NCBI GenBank assembly: GCA_005777515.1
Contig: SXMA01000060.1
Span: 1 to 11,472, forward strand
Direction of reading: 5' to 3'
Origin: Actinomycetota bacterium
GTDB taxonomy: Bacteria > Actinomycetota > Actinomycetes > Nanopelagicales > Nanopelagicaceae
Length of the DNA: 11,472 nt
Each line of letters starts with the position of its first letter. The stretch's first letter is position 1. This document shows positions 1 through 7,085 of this stretch, in pieces. Position numbers and translations under genes: made by a program. The notes under the pieces were generated by a model. That model did no database searches. It was not told the origin of the DNA and saw only the letters and a program-made list of their open reading frames with translations.

Positions 1-29
1 AACTTTCTTGGCGCGGTAGGAAACTATGA
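1..29 (+). CDS. 3' end of an upstream gene, possibly a family 2 glycosyltransferase (partial)
   Basis: Reading from base 3, the last codons encode LSWRGRKL and stop with TGA at 27-29, which overlaps the ATG at 26 of the next gene as ATGA. This is the spacing used between co-translated genes elsewhere in the window. A terminal W-x-G-R motif is common near the C-terminus of membrane-associated family 2 glycosyltransferases found in carotenoid clusters (CruC/CrtQ-like), so that identity is an inference from eight residues plus context. An alternative frame reading TFLAR and stopping at 17-19 cannot be excluded. Confidence 0.35.
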
Positions 30-1543
30 GCCATCACAGAGCTAGCAAAGTATCAAAATCTGTCATTGTAATTGGCGCCGGCATGGGTGGTATGGCAGCT
101 GCTGCCCGCCTTGCAAAGCGTGGGCATAAAGTTAAAGTCTTTGAAGCAGCTTCTTTTGCTGGTGGAAAGTGTCGAACTGAAGATATCTCAGGATTTTCAT
201 TTGATACTGGCCCCTCTCTACTTACCCTTCCGGCTGTCTACAGAGATCTTTTTGTTAAGACAGGAAAGCGTTTAGAAAATCTCGTCCAACTAAACCCAGT
301 TGATCCCTCTTTTACTTATATCTTTGATGATGGAAAGAGAGTAACTTTTCCAAATCTCTCACATAGCGGCACAGTCTTAGCTATTACTGAAAGTTTCGGA
401 GCAAAGGCAGGAGAAGCTTGGCATCAATTACTGACTAGAGCTGAGAAGATGTGGGGCGCATCAAGACAAGCTTTTGTTGAAAGTGAGCTCCGCTCCCCTT
501 TTCAAATGCTAAAGAGTCCATCACTTCTTCGTGACTTAACAACTATCGCTCCATTTACTTCCCTTCGAGATTTAGTTAAAAGCTATACCGATAATGTCTA
601 CATTGGAAAGATAATTGATCGCTATGCCACCTATACCGGATCAGATCCTAGAAAAGTTCCTGCAGCCCTTCTCACTATTGCATTCGTTGAGGAGGCCTTT
701 GGTGCTTGGCATGTTAGCGGTGGAGTAGGCACACTTGCTAAGTCTCTTGAGTCTCGCCTAAGTGATCTAGGAGTTGAGCTACATCTCAACACAAAAGTCG
801 ATCAGATCATCACTAAATCTGGCGTTGCACTTGGAGTTAGATTGGCTAATGGCCAAGTCCATAATAGCGATGTGGTAATTGCTAACGCCGATGCAGATCT
901 AGTTTATAACCAACTCCTTGAAAAGAGTTCCAAAACCAAAAGAGCTCGTAACTCACTTAACAAAGCCACTGCATCACTCTCTGGATTCTCCCTTCTCCTT
1001 GGGCTTCGTGGCTCATCAGAGCTTGGCCACCACACGGTATTTTTCCCTAAAGATTATGATGCTGAATTTGATTCCATCTTCGAAAAAAGAAGGCCAGTAG
1101 AAGATCCAGCTATCTATATCTGCAATCCAAATGACTCCAAGATGAAGCGAGCTGGAGTGGATGAAAGTTGGTCGGTGCTAATTAATGCCCCTCGCCACCA
1201 ACCAAAAGATGGCTTTAATTGGGATGAGAAAAACTCACGGGAATATAGCCAGCACATTATTAATCTAATGGAGGCAAAGGGATTAGATGTTCGCTCCCGA
1301 ATTGAAGTTTTGGAATATAGATCTCCTGCAGATTTAGAGAGAAACGTTAGCGCCCCTGGTGGCTCTATTTATGGCACATCTAGCAACGGTGTAAGGTCGG
1401 CATTTTGGCGAGCGCGTAATCGCTCCAAGGTTAAAAACTTATTCTTAGTTGGCGGTTCAACTCATCCTGGTGGAGGTCTACCTTTAGTTGGAATTAGCGC
1501 TGAGATTGTTGCAGAAGCGGTCGAAGAAAATTTAGAACAGTAA
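26..1543 (+). CDS. CrtI-superfamily carotenoid desaturase/oxygenase (second CrtI paralogue; CrtD/CrtP-like?)
   Basis: This 505-residue FAD-dependent flavoprotein belongs to the phytoene desaturase superfamily. The N-terminus has the dinucleotide-binding fold (GAGMGG at residues 17-22, acidic E40 ending the second strand, then AGGK), followed by the family segment SFDTGPSLLTLP near residues 58-69. The C-terminal FAD motif is GGSTHPGGGLP at about 476-486. The GG-S-T-H-P form of that motif resembles CrtD/CrtP-type enzymes acting on acyclic or later intermediates more than classical phytoene desaturase, and a conventional crtI lies 2.5 kb downstream, so this enzyme probably performs an additional desaturation or oxidation. 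Substrate cannot be fixed from sequence. The ATG at 26 has AGGA at 18-21 and overlaps the preceding stop. The last 50 bp overlap the convergent phosphatidyltransferase gene. Confidence 0.85.
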   Translation: MSHHRASKVSKSVIVIGAGMGGMAAAARLAKRGHKVKVFEAASFAGGKCRTEDISGFSFDTGPSLLTLPAVYRDLFVKTGKRLENLVQLNPVDPSFTYIFDDGKRVTFPNLSHSGTVLAITESFGAKAGEAWHQLLTRAEKMWGASRQAFVESELRSPFQMLKSPSLLRDLTTIAPFTSLRDLVKSYTDNVYIGKIIDRYATYTGSDPRKVPAALLTIAFVEEAFGAWHVSGGVGTLAKSLESRLSDLGVELHLNTKVDQIITKSGVALGVRLANGQVHNSDVVIANADADLVYNQLLEKSSKTKRARNSLNKATASLSGFSLLLGLRGSSELGHHTVFFPKDYDAEFDSIFEKRRPVEDPAIYICNPNDSKMKRAGVDESWSVLINAPRHQPKDGFNWDEKNSREYSQHIINLMEAKGLDVRSRIEVLEYRSPADLERNVSAPGGSIYGTSSNGVRSAFWRARNRSKVKNLFLVGGSTHPGGGLPLVGISAEIVAEAVEENLEQ

Positions 1544-2123
1544 ATAGAGAGATTACCTGAAGCAGAGCCCAGATCTGAGAGAGCAGCGCTGCTAGATCCA
1601 TATCAACAGCTCTTGCAACGAGAGCAATAAATAAAATGCTCGCTCTAATTGGACGCTCACCAATTGTCACAACCCCTAATTGAGTAACACCAAGAGATGC
1701 CGCCCTTGAGCGCATATACTCTTGAAGAAATGCTGCAAGCCAAGCGATTAAGACCAGTTGATAGGGAGCTCCAAGTAGATAGAGGCTATAGGCCCAGAGC
1801 GCTTCAACAATTCGATCGATAAAGCCATCAAGCAGCGCTCCCCACCTACTGACCTTTCCGGTAAGTATTGCTAAGGATCCATCAATGCCATCTGCAATCA
1901 AGGAGAAGACTAGAAGCGCTATAGCCCAATTACTTTCAATATTTACTACCAAGCTGATACCTATCAGTAAACCAAAGATAGATAGAGAATTAGGGGAAAC
2001 TCTTAAAACTGCTAGAGGTTTACAGAGCAGGAATGAAATTTCTAGCCAAGCTCGAACAATTCCCTTAATCTCTGCTCCACCATGAAGGCTGGACCATGAA
2101 TTAAAGAAATCGATCTTCTTCAT
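1494..2123 (-). CDS. CDP-alcohol phosphatidyltransferase family membrane protein
   Basis: This 209-residue polytopic membrane protein has about six hydrophobic segments. It carries the CDP-alcohol phosphotransferase signature: D78, D81, G82, A85, G95, D99 and D103 fit D-x2-D-G-x2-A-R-x8-G-x3-D-x3-D, with the four metal-binding aspartates in place. The conserved Arg after the Ala is Ile86 here, a deviation from the canonical motif. The family transfers a phosphatidyl group from CDP-diacylglycerol to an alcohol such as glycerol-3-phosphate or inositol phosphate; which alcohol is used here is unknown. Its ATG overlaps the TGA of metF as ATGA (2120-2123), so it is probably translated together with metF. 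Its 3' end runs 50 bp into the convergent CrtI-like gene. A classical PgsA or PI-phosphate synthase is less likely given the missing Arg. Confidence 0.82.
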   Translation of the reverse strand: MKKIDFFNSWSSLHGGAEIKGIVRAWLEISFLLCKPLAVLRVSPNSLSIFGLLIGISLVVNIESNWAIALLVFSLIADGIDGSLAILTGKVSRWGALLDGFIDRIVEALWAYSLYLLGAPYQLVLIAWLAAFLQEYMRSRAASLGVTQLGVVTIGERPIRASILFIALVARAVDMDLAALLSQIWALLQVISLFTVLNFLRPLLQQSQR

Positions 2124-2968
2124 CTAAGTCCAATTCTCTTAATTATTTCAATTGTTGGAGCTGCACTATTCATAGTATAAAAATGTAGACCTGGTACTCC
2201 ATAATCTAGAAGCTCTTTAGATAGCTCACTTGCAATGTCAATGCCAACTTTAACTACATCAGCTGGGGCATCCCCTGCTGCCTCAACTCTTCTTTGAATT
2301 TCACTTGGGATTGGCGAGCCTGCAAGCTGGCTCATTCTCTCCAGCTGAGCAAAATTAGTTATAGGAAGAATTCCAGGATAGATATCAAGCTTTGAGCCTC
2401 TAGCCCTTATCTCATCCACTAAGTCGATATATCCCTTCACTTCAAAGAAGAATTGAGTTGTAGCAAAACTTGCTCCGCATCTTTCCTTCTCAAGAAGTAC
2501 CTTTATATCTTGTTCAAAATTTCCTTTTGATGCTGGATGGCCGTCAGGAAAGGCTGCAACTCCAACCTCAAAGCCCATACTTGATGCAAGAGTTACTAAT
2601 TGAACTGCGTGATCAAAGCCTCCAGCTGTACTCTCCCATTTCACGCCAGGTCCACCCTTTGGATCGCCGCGAAGTGCAAGGATTGACTTAATTCCAGAGA
2701 CTTTATATTGGTTGAGAATCTCAATTAATTCATCTTTACTAGAGCCAACACAAGTTAGGTGTGCAATCGTTGAGATTCCACTTCTTGCTGTGATCTCTGA
2801 TGTGATTCTTACTGTGCGATCTCTAGTTGAACCACCTGCGCCATATGTAACTGAAACAAAATCAGGTTTATAGACTTCAAGAGCCTTTAGAGCGCTCCAT
2901 AGACGCTCCTCTCCGGCCTCATCTTTAGGCGGAAAGAACTCAACAGAGAAGGTAGGCGCACTATTCAT
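2120..2968 (-). CDS. metF: methylenetetrahydrofolate reductase (MetF)
   Basis: This cytoplasmic flavoprotein reduces 5,10-methylene-THF to 5-methyl-THF, the methyl donor for methionine synthesis. Its 282 residues match the length of bacterial MetF. Visible family motifs are SVEFFPPK with the catalytic-type Glu10, TYGAGG at 41-46, HLTC at 70-73, LRGD at 99-102 (the Asp that contacts flavin/folate in E. coli MetF), AAFPDGHP at 138-145, TQFFFE at 171-176, and the closing GLHFYTMN at 260-267. The ATG at 2968 has no clear Shine-Dalgarno. Instead a TACCCT hexamer (minus strand, 2982-2977) lies 8 nt upstream, suggesting a leaderless or near-leaderless mRNA. It is the first gene of a two-gene minus-strand unit with the phosphatidyltransferase and is divergent from crtE. 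Confidence 0.96.
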   Translation of the reverse strand: MNSAPTFSVEFFPPKDEAGEERLWSALKALEVYKPDFVSVTYGAGGSTRDRTVRITSEITARSGISTIAHLTCVGSSKDELIEILNQYKVSGIKSILALRGDPKGGPGVKWESTAGGFDHAVQLVTLASSMGFEVGVAAFPDGHPASKGNFEQDIKVLLEKERCGASFATTQFFFEVKGYIDLVDEIRARGSKLDIYPGILPITNFAQLERMSQLAGSPIPSEIQRRVEAAGDAPADVVKVGIDIASELSKELLDYGVPGLHFYTMNSAAPTIEIIKRIGLR

Positions 2969-2976
2969 ATAGCGGG

Positions 2977-2986
2977 AGGGTACCGT
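2977..2986. promoter_or_regulatory. Overlapping divergent -10 elements for metF and crtE
   Basis: Only 24 bp separate the metF and crtE start codons. On the plus strand TACCGT (2981-2986) ends 6 nt before the crtE GTG. On the minus strand TACCCT (2982-2977) ends 8 nt before the metF ATG. Both fit the actinobacterial TANNNT consensus and they share the central TA of a GGTACC palindrome. No convincing -35 is visible for either. If both are real, polymerase can occupy only one direction at a time. Confidence 0.5.
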
Positions 2987-2992
2987 TGCGCC

Positions 2993-4054
2993 GTGAAATC
3001 TCCTGACCTATCCCAGCTTCGCGCCGAGATAGATAAGACCTTGGCCTCATTCACCGTTGCAAGAAGCGCTGCGCTTCTTGATATTGGGCCAGAACTAGTG
3101 CCGGTAGCAAAGGCGATGTCAGATTTTATAACCCAAGGTGGAAAGAGATTTCGGCCAATCTTTGCCTACTTAGGTTATTTAGGAAGCGGAGCAGAAGCGC
3201 GCGAGGAGATACTGCGTGCCTGCACATCCTTAGAGTTAGTCCATGTCTGCGCACTCATCCACGATGATGTGATGGACGGCTCTGATACTAGAAGAAATAA
3301 ACCAGCAATACATAAAGCGTTTCAGCAATATCACAAAGATTCTTCTTACAAAGGCAGCTCTGAAAGATTTGGAAGTTCCTCCGCAATTCTCATGGGTGAT
3401 TTGGCTCTGGTCTGGGCTGATCGCTTATTAGTGGAATCTGGAATAAGTGGCGATGAATTCCTTCAAGTGCAATCAGTATTTGCCGATATGAGAGATGAAT
3501 TGATGGCAGGCCAGTACTTAGATGTTTTAGAGGGCGCACTTGCCACAACTAGTATTGATAGATCTCTAAAAGTTGCTCGCTATAAGTCAGGTAAATACTC
3601 AATTGAACGCCCACTTCACTTTGGCGCAGCACTTTCTGGAAAAAAGGAACTCATGAGCGCATACTCATCATTTGGACTTCCACTCGGGGAAGCCTTTCAA
3701 TTACGTGATGATCTGCTTGGCGTATTTGGAGATCCAGAGGTCACAGGAAAACCAGCAGGTGATGATTTAAGAGAGGGAAAGCGAACGGTGCTAATTGCCC
3801 TCACCATGCAGGCAGTAGGCAAAGAAGAGCGAGACCTTCTAACTGCCTCACTTGGAGATGAAGGTCTTGATAAAACACAAATTCTCAAGCTTCAAGAGAT
3901 TATTTCTAGCTCTGGAGCGGTCGCTCAAGTTGAGAAGCTCATCACAGAGCTTCGGGATAGAGCCATTTCCGCGTTGCGAGATAGCCAAGTTGAGACAAGT
4001 ATTCTCTCTGTATTAGAAGAGATGGCAACTATTGCAACGCAACGGAGTCTTTAA
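2993..4054 (+). CDS. crtE: Geranylgeranyl diphosphate synthase (CrtE/IdsA family)
   Basis: This trans-isoprenyl diphosphate synthase of 353 residues makes the C20 precursor for CrtB. It has GGKRFRP at 49-55 (diphosphate binding), the first Asp-rich motif DDVMD at 91-95 followed by D98 and RR at 100-101, and the second Asp-rich region DDLLG at 239-243 with the actinobacterial continuation VFGDP. The residues four and five before the first Asp motif are small (Ala87, Cys86), and no aromatic blocks the pocket, which fits GGPP or longer rather than FPP. The start is GTG at 2993. GGGAGGG at 2974-2980 lies 12 nt away, rather far for a Shine-Dalgarno, so a leaderless start from TACCGT at 2981-2986 is the better explanation. 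It heads the crtE-crtI-crtB operon. In Mycobacterium tuberculosis the related idsA2 also lies beside a metF-like gene. Confidence 0.93.
   Translation: MKSPDLSQLRAEIDKTLASFTVARSAALLDIGPELVPVAKAMSDFITQGGKRFRPIFAYLGYLGSGAEAREEILRACTSLELVHVCALIHDDVMDGSDTRRNKPAIHKAFQQYHKDSSYKGSSERFGSSSAILMGDLALVWADRLLVESGISGDEFLQVQSVFADMRDELMAGQYLDVLEGALATTSIDRSLKVARYKSGKYSIERPLHFGAALSGKKELMSAYSSFGLPLGEAFQLRDDLLGVFGDPEVTGKPAGDDLREGKRTVLIALTMQAVGKEERDLLTASLGDEGLDKTQILKLQEIISSSGAVAQVEKLITELRDRAISALRDSQVETSILSVLEEMATIATQRSL
4043..4046 (+). promoter_or_regulatory. Shine-Dalgarno fixing the crtI start
   Basis: GGAG inside the end of crtE lies 9 nt before the GTG at 4056. It supports that GTG over the in-frame TTG at 4032, which would lie upstream of this site. 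Confidence 0.6.
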
Positions 4055-4055
4055 A

Positions 4056-5537
4056 GTGCGAAAAGTTAAAGGAAAAACAGACCGGGTAGTAGTTGTCGGT
4101 GCTGGACTTGCTGGCCTTAGTTGCGCATTAAGGCTTGCCGGAGCTGGGCGAGAAGTAATTGTGATTGAGCGTGAAGCGGTTCCTGGTGGTCGAAATGGAT
4201 TAATGAAAAAAGATGGATATTCATTTGATACTGGGCCCAGTGTTTTAACTATGCCTGATCTGATTGCCGATGCTCTGGCATGCGTTGGAGAGAAGATAGA
4301 GGATTGGCTCGATCTGATGCCGCTTAAGCCGTTATATCGAGCCTTCTATGCCGATGGTTCTCAACTAGATGTTCATGCAAATACAGAACAAATGGAAGCA
4401 GAGATTGCAAAAAATATTAGCGCAGATGAAGCGGCTGGCTATAGGCGATATGTTGAATTTGTTACCAAGTTATATAAGTATGAGATGAATGACTTTATTG
4501 ATAGAAATATTGACTCTCCCCTAAATCTACTAACTCCTAATCTTGCTCGTTTAATTGCTCTTGGCGGATTTAGAAAGCTTGCTCCAAAAGTCTCTCAATT
4601 CTTAAAAGATCCTAGAACTCAACGCGTCTATTCTTTTCAGGCCATGTATGCCGGAGTATCGCCCCAGCAGGCACTTGCCATTTATGCAGTCATTGCCTAT
4701 ATGGATTCAGTTAATGGAGTTTTCTTTCCTAAAGGTGGAATGCACGCGGTTCCAAGAGCGCTAGCAGGAGCTGCCGAGAAACATGGCGTGACTTTTAAAT
4801 ACAACACCACAGTGACAAAGGTAGAAAAGAGTGGATCTAGGGCAAGTGCTGTAATAACTAGTGATGGCCAGAGAATTGAATGTGATGTTGTGGTGCTAAA
4901 TCCTGATTTGCCTGTGGCTTGGCGAGATTTACTAGGAAAAACTCCGCTATCGGTTAAACGACTCAATTACTCACCTTCTTGTGTAACCATCTTGGCTGGC
5001 TCCTCCAAGAGTTATGATCATTTAGCTCATCACAATATTCACTTTGGCCACTCCTGGGATGGAGTCTTTGATGAGCTAATTACTAAAAAGCAATTGATGA
5101 GCGACCCAAGCCTTTTGGTGACTCTGCCTTCAAAAGATGATCCAAGCCTTGCCCCAAGTGGAAAACATAGTTATTACATTCTCTTTCCTACGCCAAATCT
5201 TGATGCTGATATTGATTGGAAGAAGATGAAGAGCGTTTATAAAGATCAAATGTATGCCACGATGCAAGAGCGGGGCTATAAAGATTTTGCAGACTCAGTT
5301 GAGGTAGAACATGTAACAACTCCCCTCGATTGGCAAGAGATGGGGATGGAAAAGGGTGCGCCATTTGCGAGCGCGCATACTTTCCTACAAACCGGTCCAT
5401 TTAGGCCAAGTAATATGGCAAAGGGATATGAGAATGTGGTCTTTACTGGAAGCGGCACCCAACCTGGAGTCGGAGTTCCCATGGTTCTAATCTCAGGAAG
5501 ACTTGCAGCAGAGAGAATTGTTGGACCAGTAAAGTAA
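4056..5537 (+). CDS. crtI: Phytoene desaturase (CrtI)
   Basis: This FAD-dependent enzyme desaturates phytoene, typically to lycopene. From the GTG at 4056 it is 493 residues, normal for bacterial CrtI. The N-terminal Rossmann motif is GAGLAG at 15-20 with E38 and PGGRNG following. SFDTGPSVLTMP is present, as are the mid-protein FQAMYAGVSP and FFPKGGMHAVPRAL segments typical of CrtI. The C-terminal FAD motif is GSGTQPGVGVP at about 465-475. The start is chosen because GTG follows the crtE stop by one base and has GGAG at 9 nt; extending to TTG 4032 would add eight residues inside crtE. It sits between crtE and crtB in a tight operon, which makes this the primary phytoene desaturase, in contrast to the CrtI-like gene at 26-1543. 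Confidence 0.94.
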   Translation: MRKVKGKTDRVVVVGAGLAGLSCALRLAGAGREVIVIEREAVPGGRNGLMKKDGYSFDTGPSVLTMPDLIADALACVGEKIEDWLDLMPLKPLYRAFYADGSQLDVHANTEQMEAEIAKNISADEAAGYRRYVEFVTKLYKYEMNDFIDRNIDSPLNLLTPNLARLIALGGFRKLAPKVSQFLKDPRTQRVYSFQAMYAGVSPQQALAIYAVIAYMDSVNGVFFPKGGMHAVPRALAGAAEKHGVTFKYNTTVTKVEKSGSRASAVITSDGQRIECDVVVLNPDLPVAWRDLLGKTPLSVKRLNYSPSCVTILAGSSKSYDHLAHHNIHFGHSWDGVFDELITKKQLMSDPSLLVTLPSKDDPSLAPSGKHSYYILFPTPNLDADIDWKKMKSVYKDQMYATMQERGYKDFADSVEVEHVTTPLDWQEMGMEKGAPFASAHTFLQTGPFRPSNMAKGYENVVFTGSGTQPGVGVPMVLISGRLAAERIVGPVK

Positions 5538-5539
5538 AT

Positions 5540-6448
5540 ATGGATGAATTAAGCGCTGCTGGAATCCATGATCCTGAGCTACGCAAATCTTATTTGGAGT
5601 GCAAAAGGCTCAACTCTCTTCATGGAAAGACTTACTACCTAGCTACTCTCCTTCTTCCAAAAGCGAAGCGCCCGCATGTTCATGCGTTATACGGATTTGC
5701 TCGTTATGCCGATGAGATTGTCGATGATCTGGAATCAACTCTTACTCACCAAGAAAAAGTAGATGAACTCGGCAGGTGGAGTGATCAACTCTTATCCGAC
5801 ATTTCTATGGGGCGAAGTAGCGATCATGTTGGACGAGCTCTGGTTGATACTGTGCAGCGCTTTAACATTCCAATTTCTTACTTTGAAGCATTTCTTCACT
5901 CCATGGCAATGGATTTATCTACAACCCAGTATGAAAGATATGAAGACCTAATGGAGTATGTCTATGGATCTGCTGCCGTAATTGGGCTTCAGATGGTTCA
6001 TGTTTTGGGAACAGTTGAGGGGAAGAAATCTGAGGCGCTCATTCCAGCTGAGAAGTTAGGAATAGCCTTTCAATTAGCTAACTTCATCAGAGATGTAGGT
6101 GAGGATCTAGAACGCGGGCGGATTTATCTACCAATGGCAGAGCTAGCCTCATTTGGCGTTGATCGCGAGATGCTAGAGGCAAGGCAAGTTCGCCCTGAAA
6201 TTACCCAAGCGCTCAAGTTTCAGATTGCAAGGGTGCGCCAATTACAGAGCGAGGCAGATGCTGGAATAGAGCTACTAAGCCCGGATGCAAGGGCGTGCAT
6301 TAGAGCAGCAAGTGAGCTCTACTGCGGAATTGTCGATGAGGTTGAGAAAATTGATTATCAAATTTTTACCAAGCGAGCTAAAACTTCTAATTTTCGGCGA
6401 GTTAGAACGGCGCTCCCTGCTTATTTTTCAGCGCTAGCTTCTCGCTAG
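5540..6448 (+). CDS. crtB: Phytoene synthase (CrtB)
   Basis: This enzyme condenses two GGPP into 15-cis-phytoene. Its 302 residues match bacterial CrtB. The two substrate-binding Asp motifs are D58-E-I-V-D62 (within FARYADEIVDD) and D185-V-G-E-D189 (within NFIRDVGEDLERGRIYLP), and the squalene/phytoene synthase signature YGSAAVIGLQM is at 142-152. The ATG begins 2 nt after the crtI stop; no strong Shine-Dalgarno is seen, so translational coupling is likely. The TAG stop at 6446-6448 sits in a CTAG that also holds the stop of the convergent cyclase gene. It is the third gene of crtE-crtI-crtB and completes the route from GGPP to lycopene together with CrtI. Confidence 0.95.
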   Translation: MDELSAAGIHDPELRKSYLECKRLNSLHGKTYYLATLLLPKAKRPHVHALYGFARYADEIVDDLESTLTHQEKVDELGRWSDQLLSDISMGRSSDHVGRALVDTVQRFNIPISYFEAFLHSMAMDLSTTQYERYEDLMEYVYGSAAVIGLQMVHVLGTVEGKKSEALIPAEKLGIAFQLANFIRDVGEDLERGRIYLPMAELASFGVDREMLEARQVRPEITQALKFQIARVRQLQSEADAGIELLSPDARACIRAASELYCGIVDEVEKIDYQIFTKRAKTSNFRRVRTALPAYFSALASR

Positions 6449-6750
6449 TTTCTTTGTATTCCCCTTCTTCCCCAAAAAATCCACTGCGAGATAACCATAA
6501 CAATCATAGAAAATCCAAAGAAGAGATCTTCAACTGGAGCAGAGGCAATCCGCATCCCCACTATTACATCAGGGTCATAGGTGATAATTCCTCTAGAAGT
6601 TAACCACCAATTTGTAATAATTTGGAAAAAGAGCATGATTGCGTAGGCGTTCCAGAAACTCTTTCTTGATAAAACTCTAGATTTAGTTATATACAAATCA
6701 AATAAAATAACGAGTGGAACTGAAAGAAGGGCTAGTTGGGTGTAACTCAT
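6445..6750 (-). CDS. crtYd: Lycopene cyclase subunit CrtYd (CrtYf-like alternative)
   Basis: This integral membrane protein of 101 residues has about three hydrophobic segments. It carries PVEDLFFGF at 72-80, the second-half counterpart of the acidic P-x-E-[ED] motif of heterodimeric actinobacterial cyclases (CrtYc/CrtYd, CrtYe/CrtYf) and of fungal/archaeal fusions. It would pair with the upstream subunit to cyclise the psi ends of lycopene. The ATG overlaps the partner's TGA as ATGA (6747-6750), which favours balanced synthesis of the two subunits. Beta (CrtYc/d) versus epsilon or C50 specificity (CrtYe/f) cannot be read directly; no C50 elongase (CrtEb) is seen in the window, so C40 beta-cyclisation is preferred. 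The stop overlaps crtB's stop. Confidence 0.85.
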   Translation of the reverse strand: MSYTQLALLSVPLVILFDLYITKSRVLSRKSFWNAYAIMLFFQIITNWWLTSRGIITYDPDVIVGMRIASAPVEDLFFGFSMIVMVISQWIFWGRRGIQRN

Positions 6751-7079
6751 CGCTCATCACCATAATTCCAATGAGGCTTTACCCGTCTCACTGCTTCTAT
6801 TGTCATTAAAGCGGCGAGAGGAACTACGATGAAGAAGAGAAACTCTTCAAGCGGAATCCCAGCAGGTCCAAAGATTCCTACAACCTGCTCTTTATCAAAG
6901 AACCAGTGCTTAGAGGAAACTGCGTAATAATCCCAAGTCAAGAAAATAGCTGCAGTAGGAAGAATTGCTAGTGTCGCACGCTTTATTCTTCGCAATACCC
7001 CAACTCTAAGAAAGATCTCCAGCCAGAATGAACCGACAACTGTGAAGGCGAGCATCGCAAAATAACCAAACTTCAACAT
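6747..7079 (-). CDS. crtYc: Lycopene cyclase subunit CrtYc (CrtYe-like alternative)
   Basis: This integral membrane protein of 110 residues has about three hydrophobic segments (roughly 4-27, 35-50 and 80-96). It carries GIPLEEFLFFIVVPLA around 74-89, including the P-L-E-E motif that is the catalytic-type acidic pair of this cyclase family. It forms the first half of the heterodimeric lycopene cyclase, with the second half encoded immediately downstream in a 4-nt overlap. The ATG at 7079 has no Shine-Dalgarno; TAGCAT (7091-7086, minus strand) ends exactly 6 nt before it, so translation from a leaderless mRNA is likely. Its promoter region abuts the divergent TPP riboswitch. The two subunits form a separate minus-strand unit from crtE-crtI-crtB, so cyclisation could be set independently of lycopene supply. 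Confidence 0.88.
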   Translation of the reverse strand: MLKFGYFAMLAFTVVGSFWLEIFLRVGVLRRIKRATLAILPTAAIFLTWDYYAVSSKHWFFDKEQVVGIFGPAGIPLEEFLFFIVVPLAALMTIEAVRRVKPHWNYGDER

Positions 7080-7085
7080 GGGCTA

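Noticed and set aside
1544..2119. Possible rho-independent terminator after the CrtI-like gene
   Set aside because: No GC-rich hairpin followed by a T run was found; the region is coding on the minus strand.
4032..4055. TTG start extending crtI into crtE
   Set aside because: GTG 4056 has GGAG at 9 nt and leaves a normal N-terminus before the FAD motif; the extension only overlaps crtE.
4697..4966. Minus-strand open frame of 89 codons inside crtI
   Set aside because: It lies wholly inside the well-supported crtI gene, has low-complexity Ser/Thr/Leu composition and no recognisable motif; it is a shadow of the coding strand.
6445..7079. Frameshifted or split pseudogene of a single lycopene cyclase
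   Set aside because: Two-subunit cyclases of about 100-130 residues each are normal in actinobacteria, each half has its own start and intact acidic motif, and the junction is a clean ATGA overlap.
2993..7079. Horizontally acquired carotenoid island
   Set aside because: The crt genes share base composition, overlap style and -10 spacing with the housekeeping neighbours and show no flanking mobile features, so there is no sign of recent transfer.
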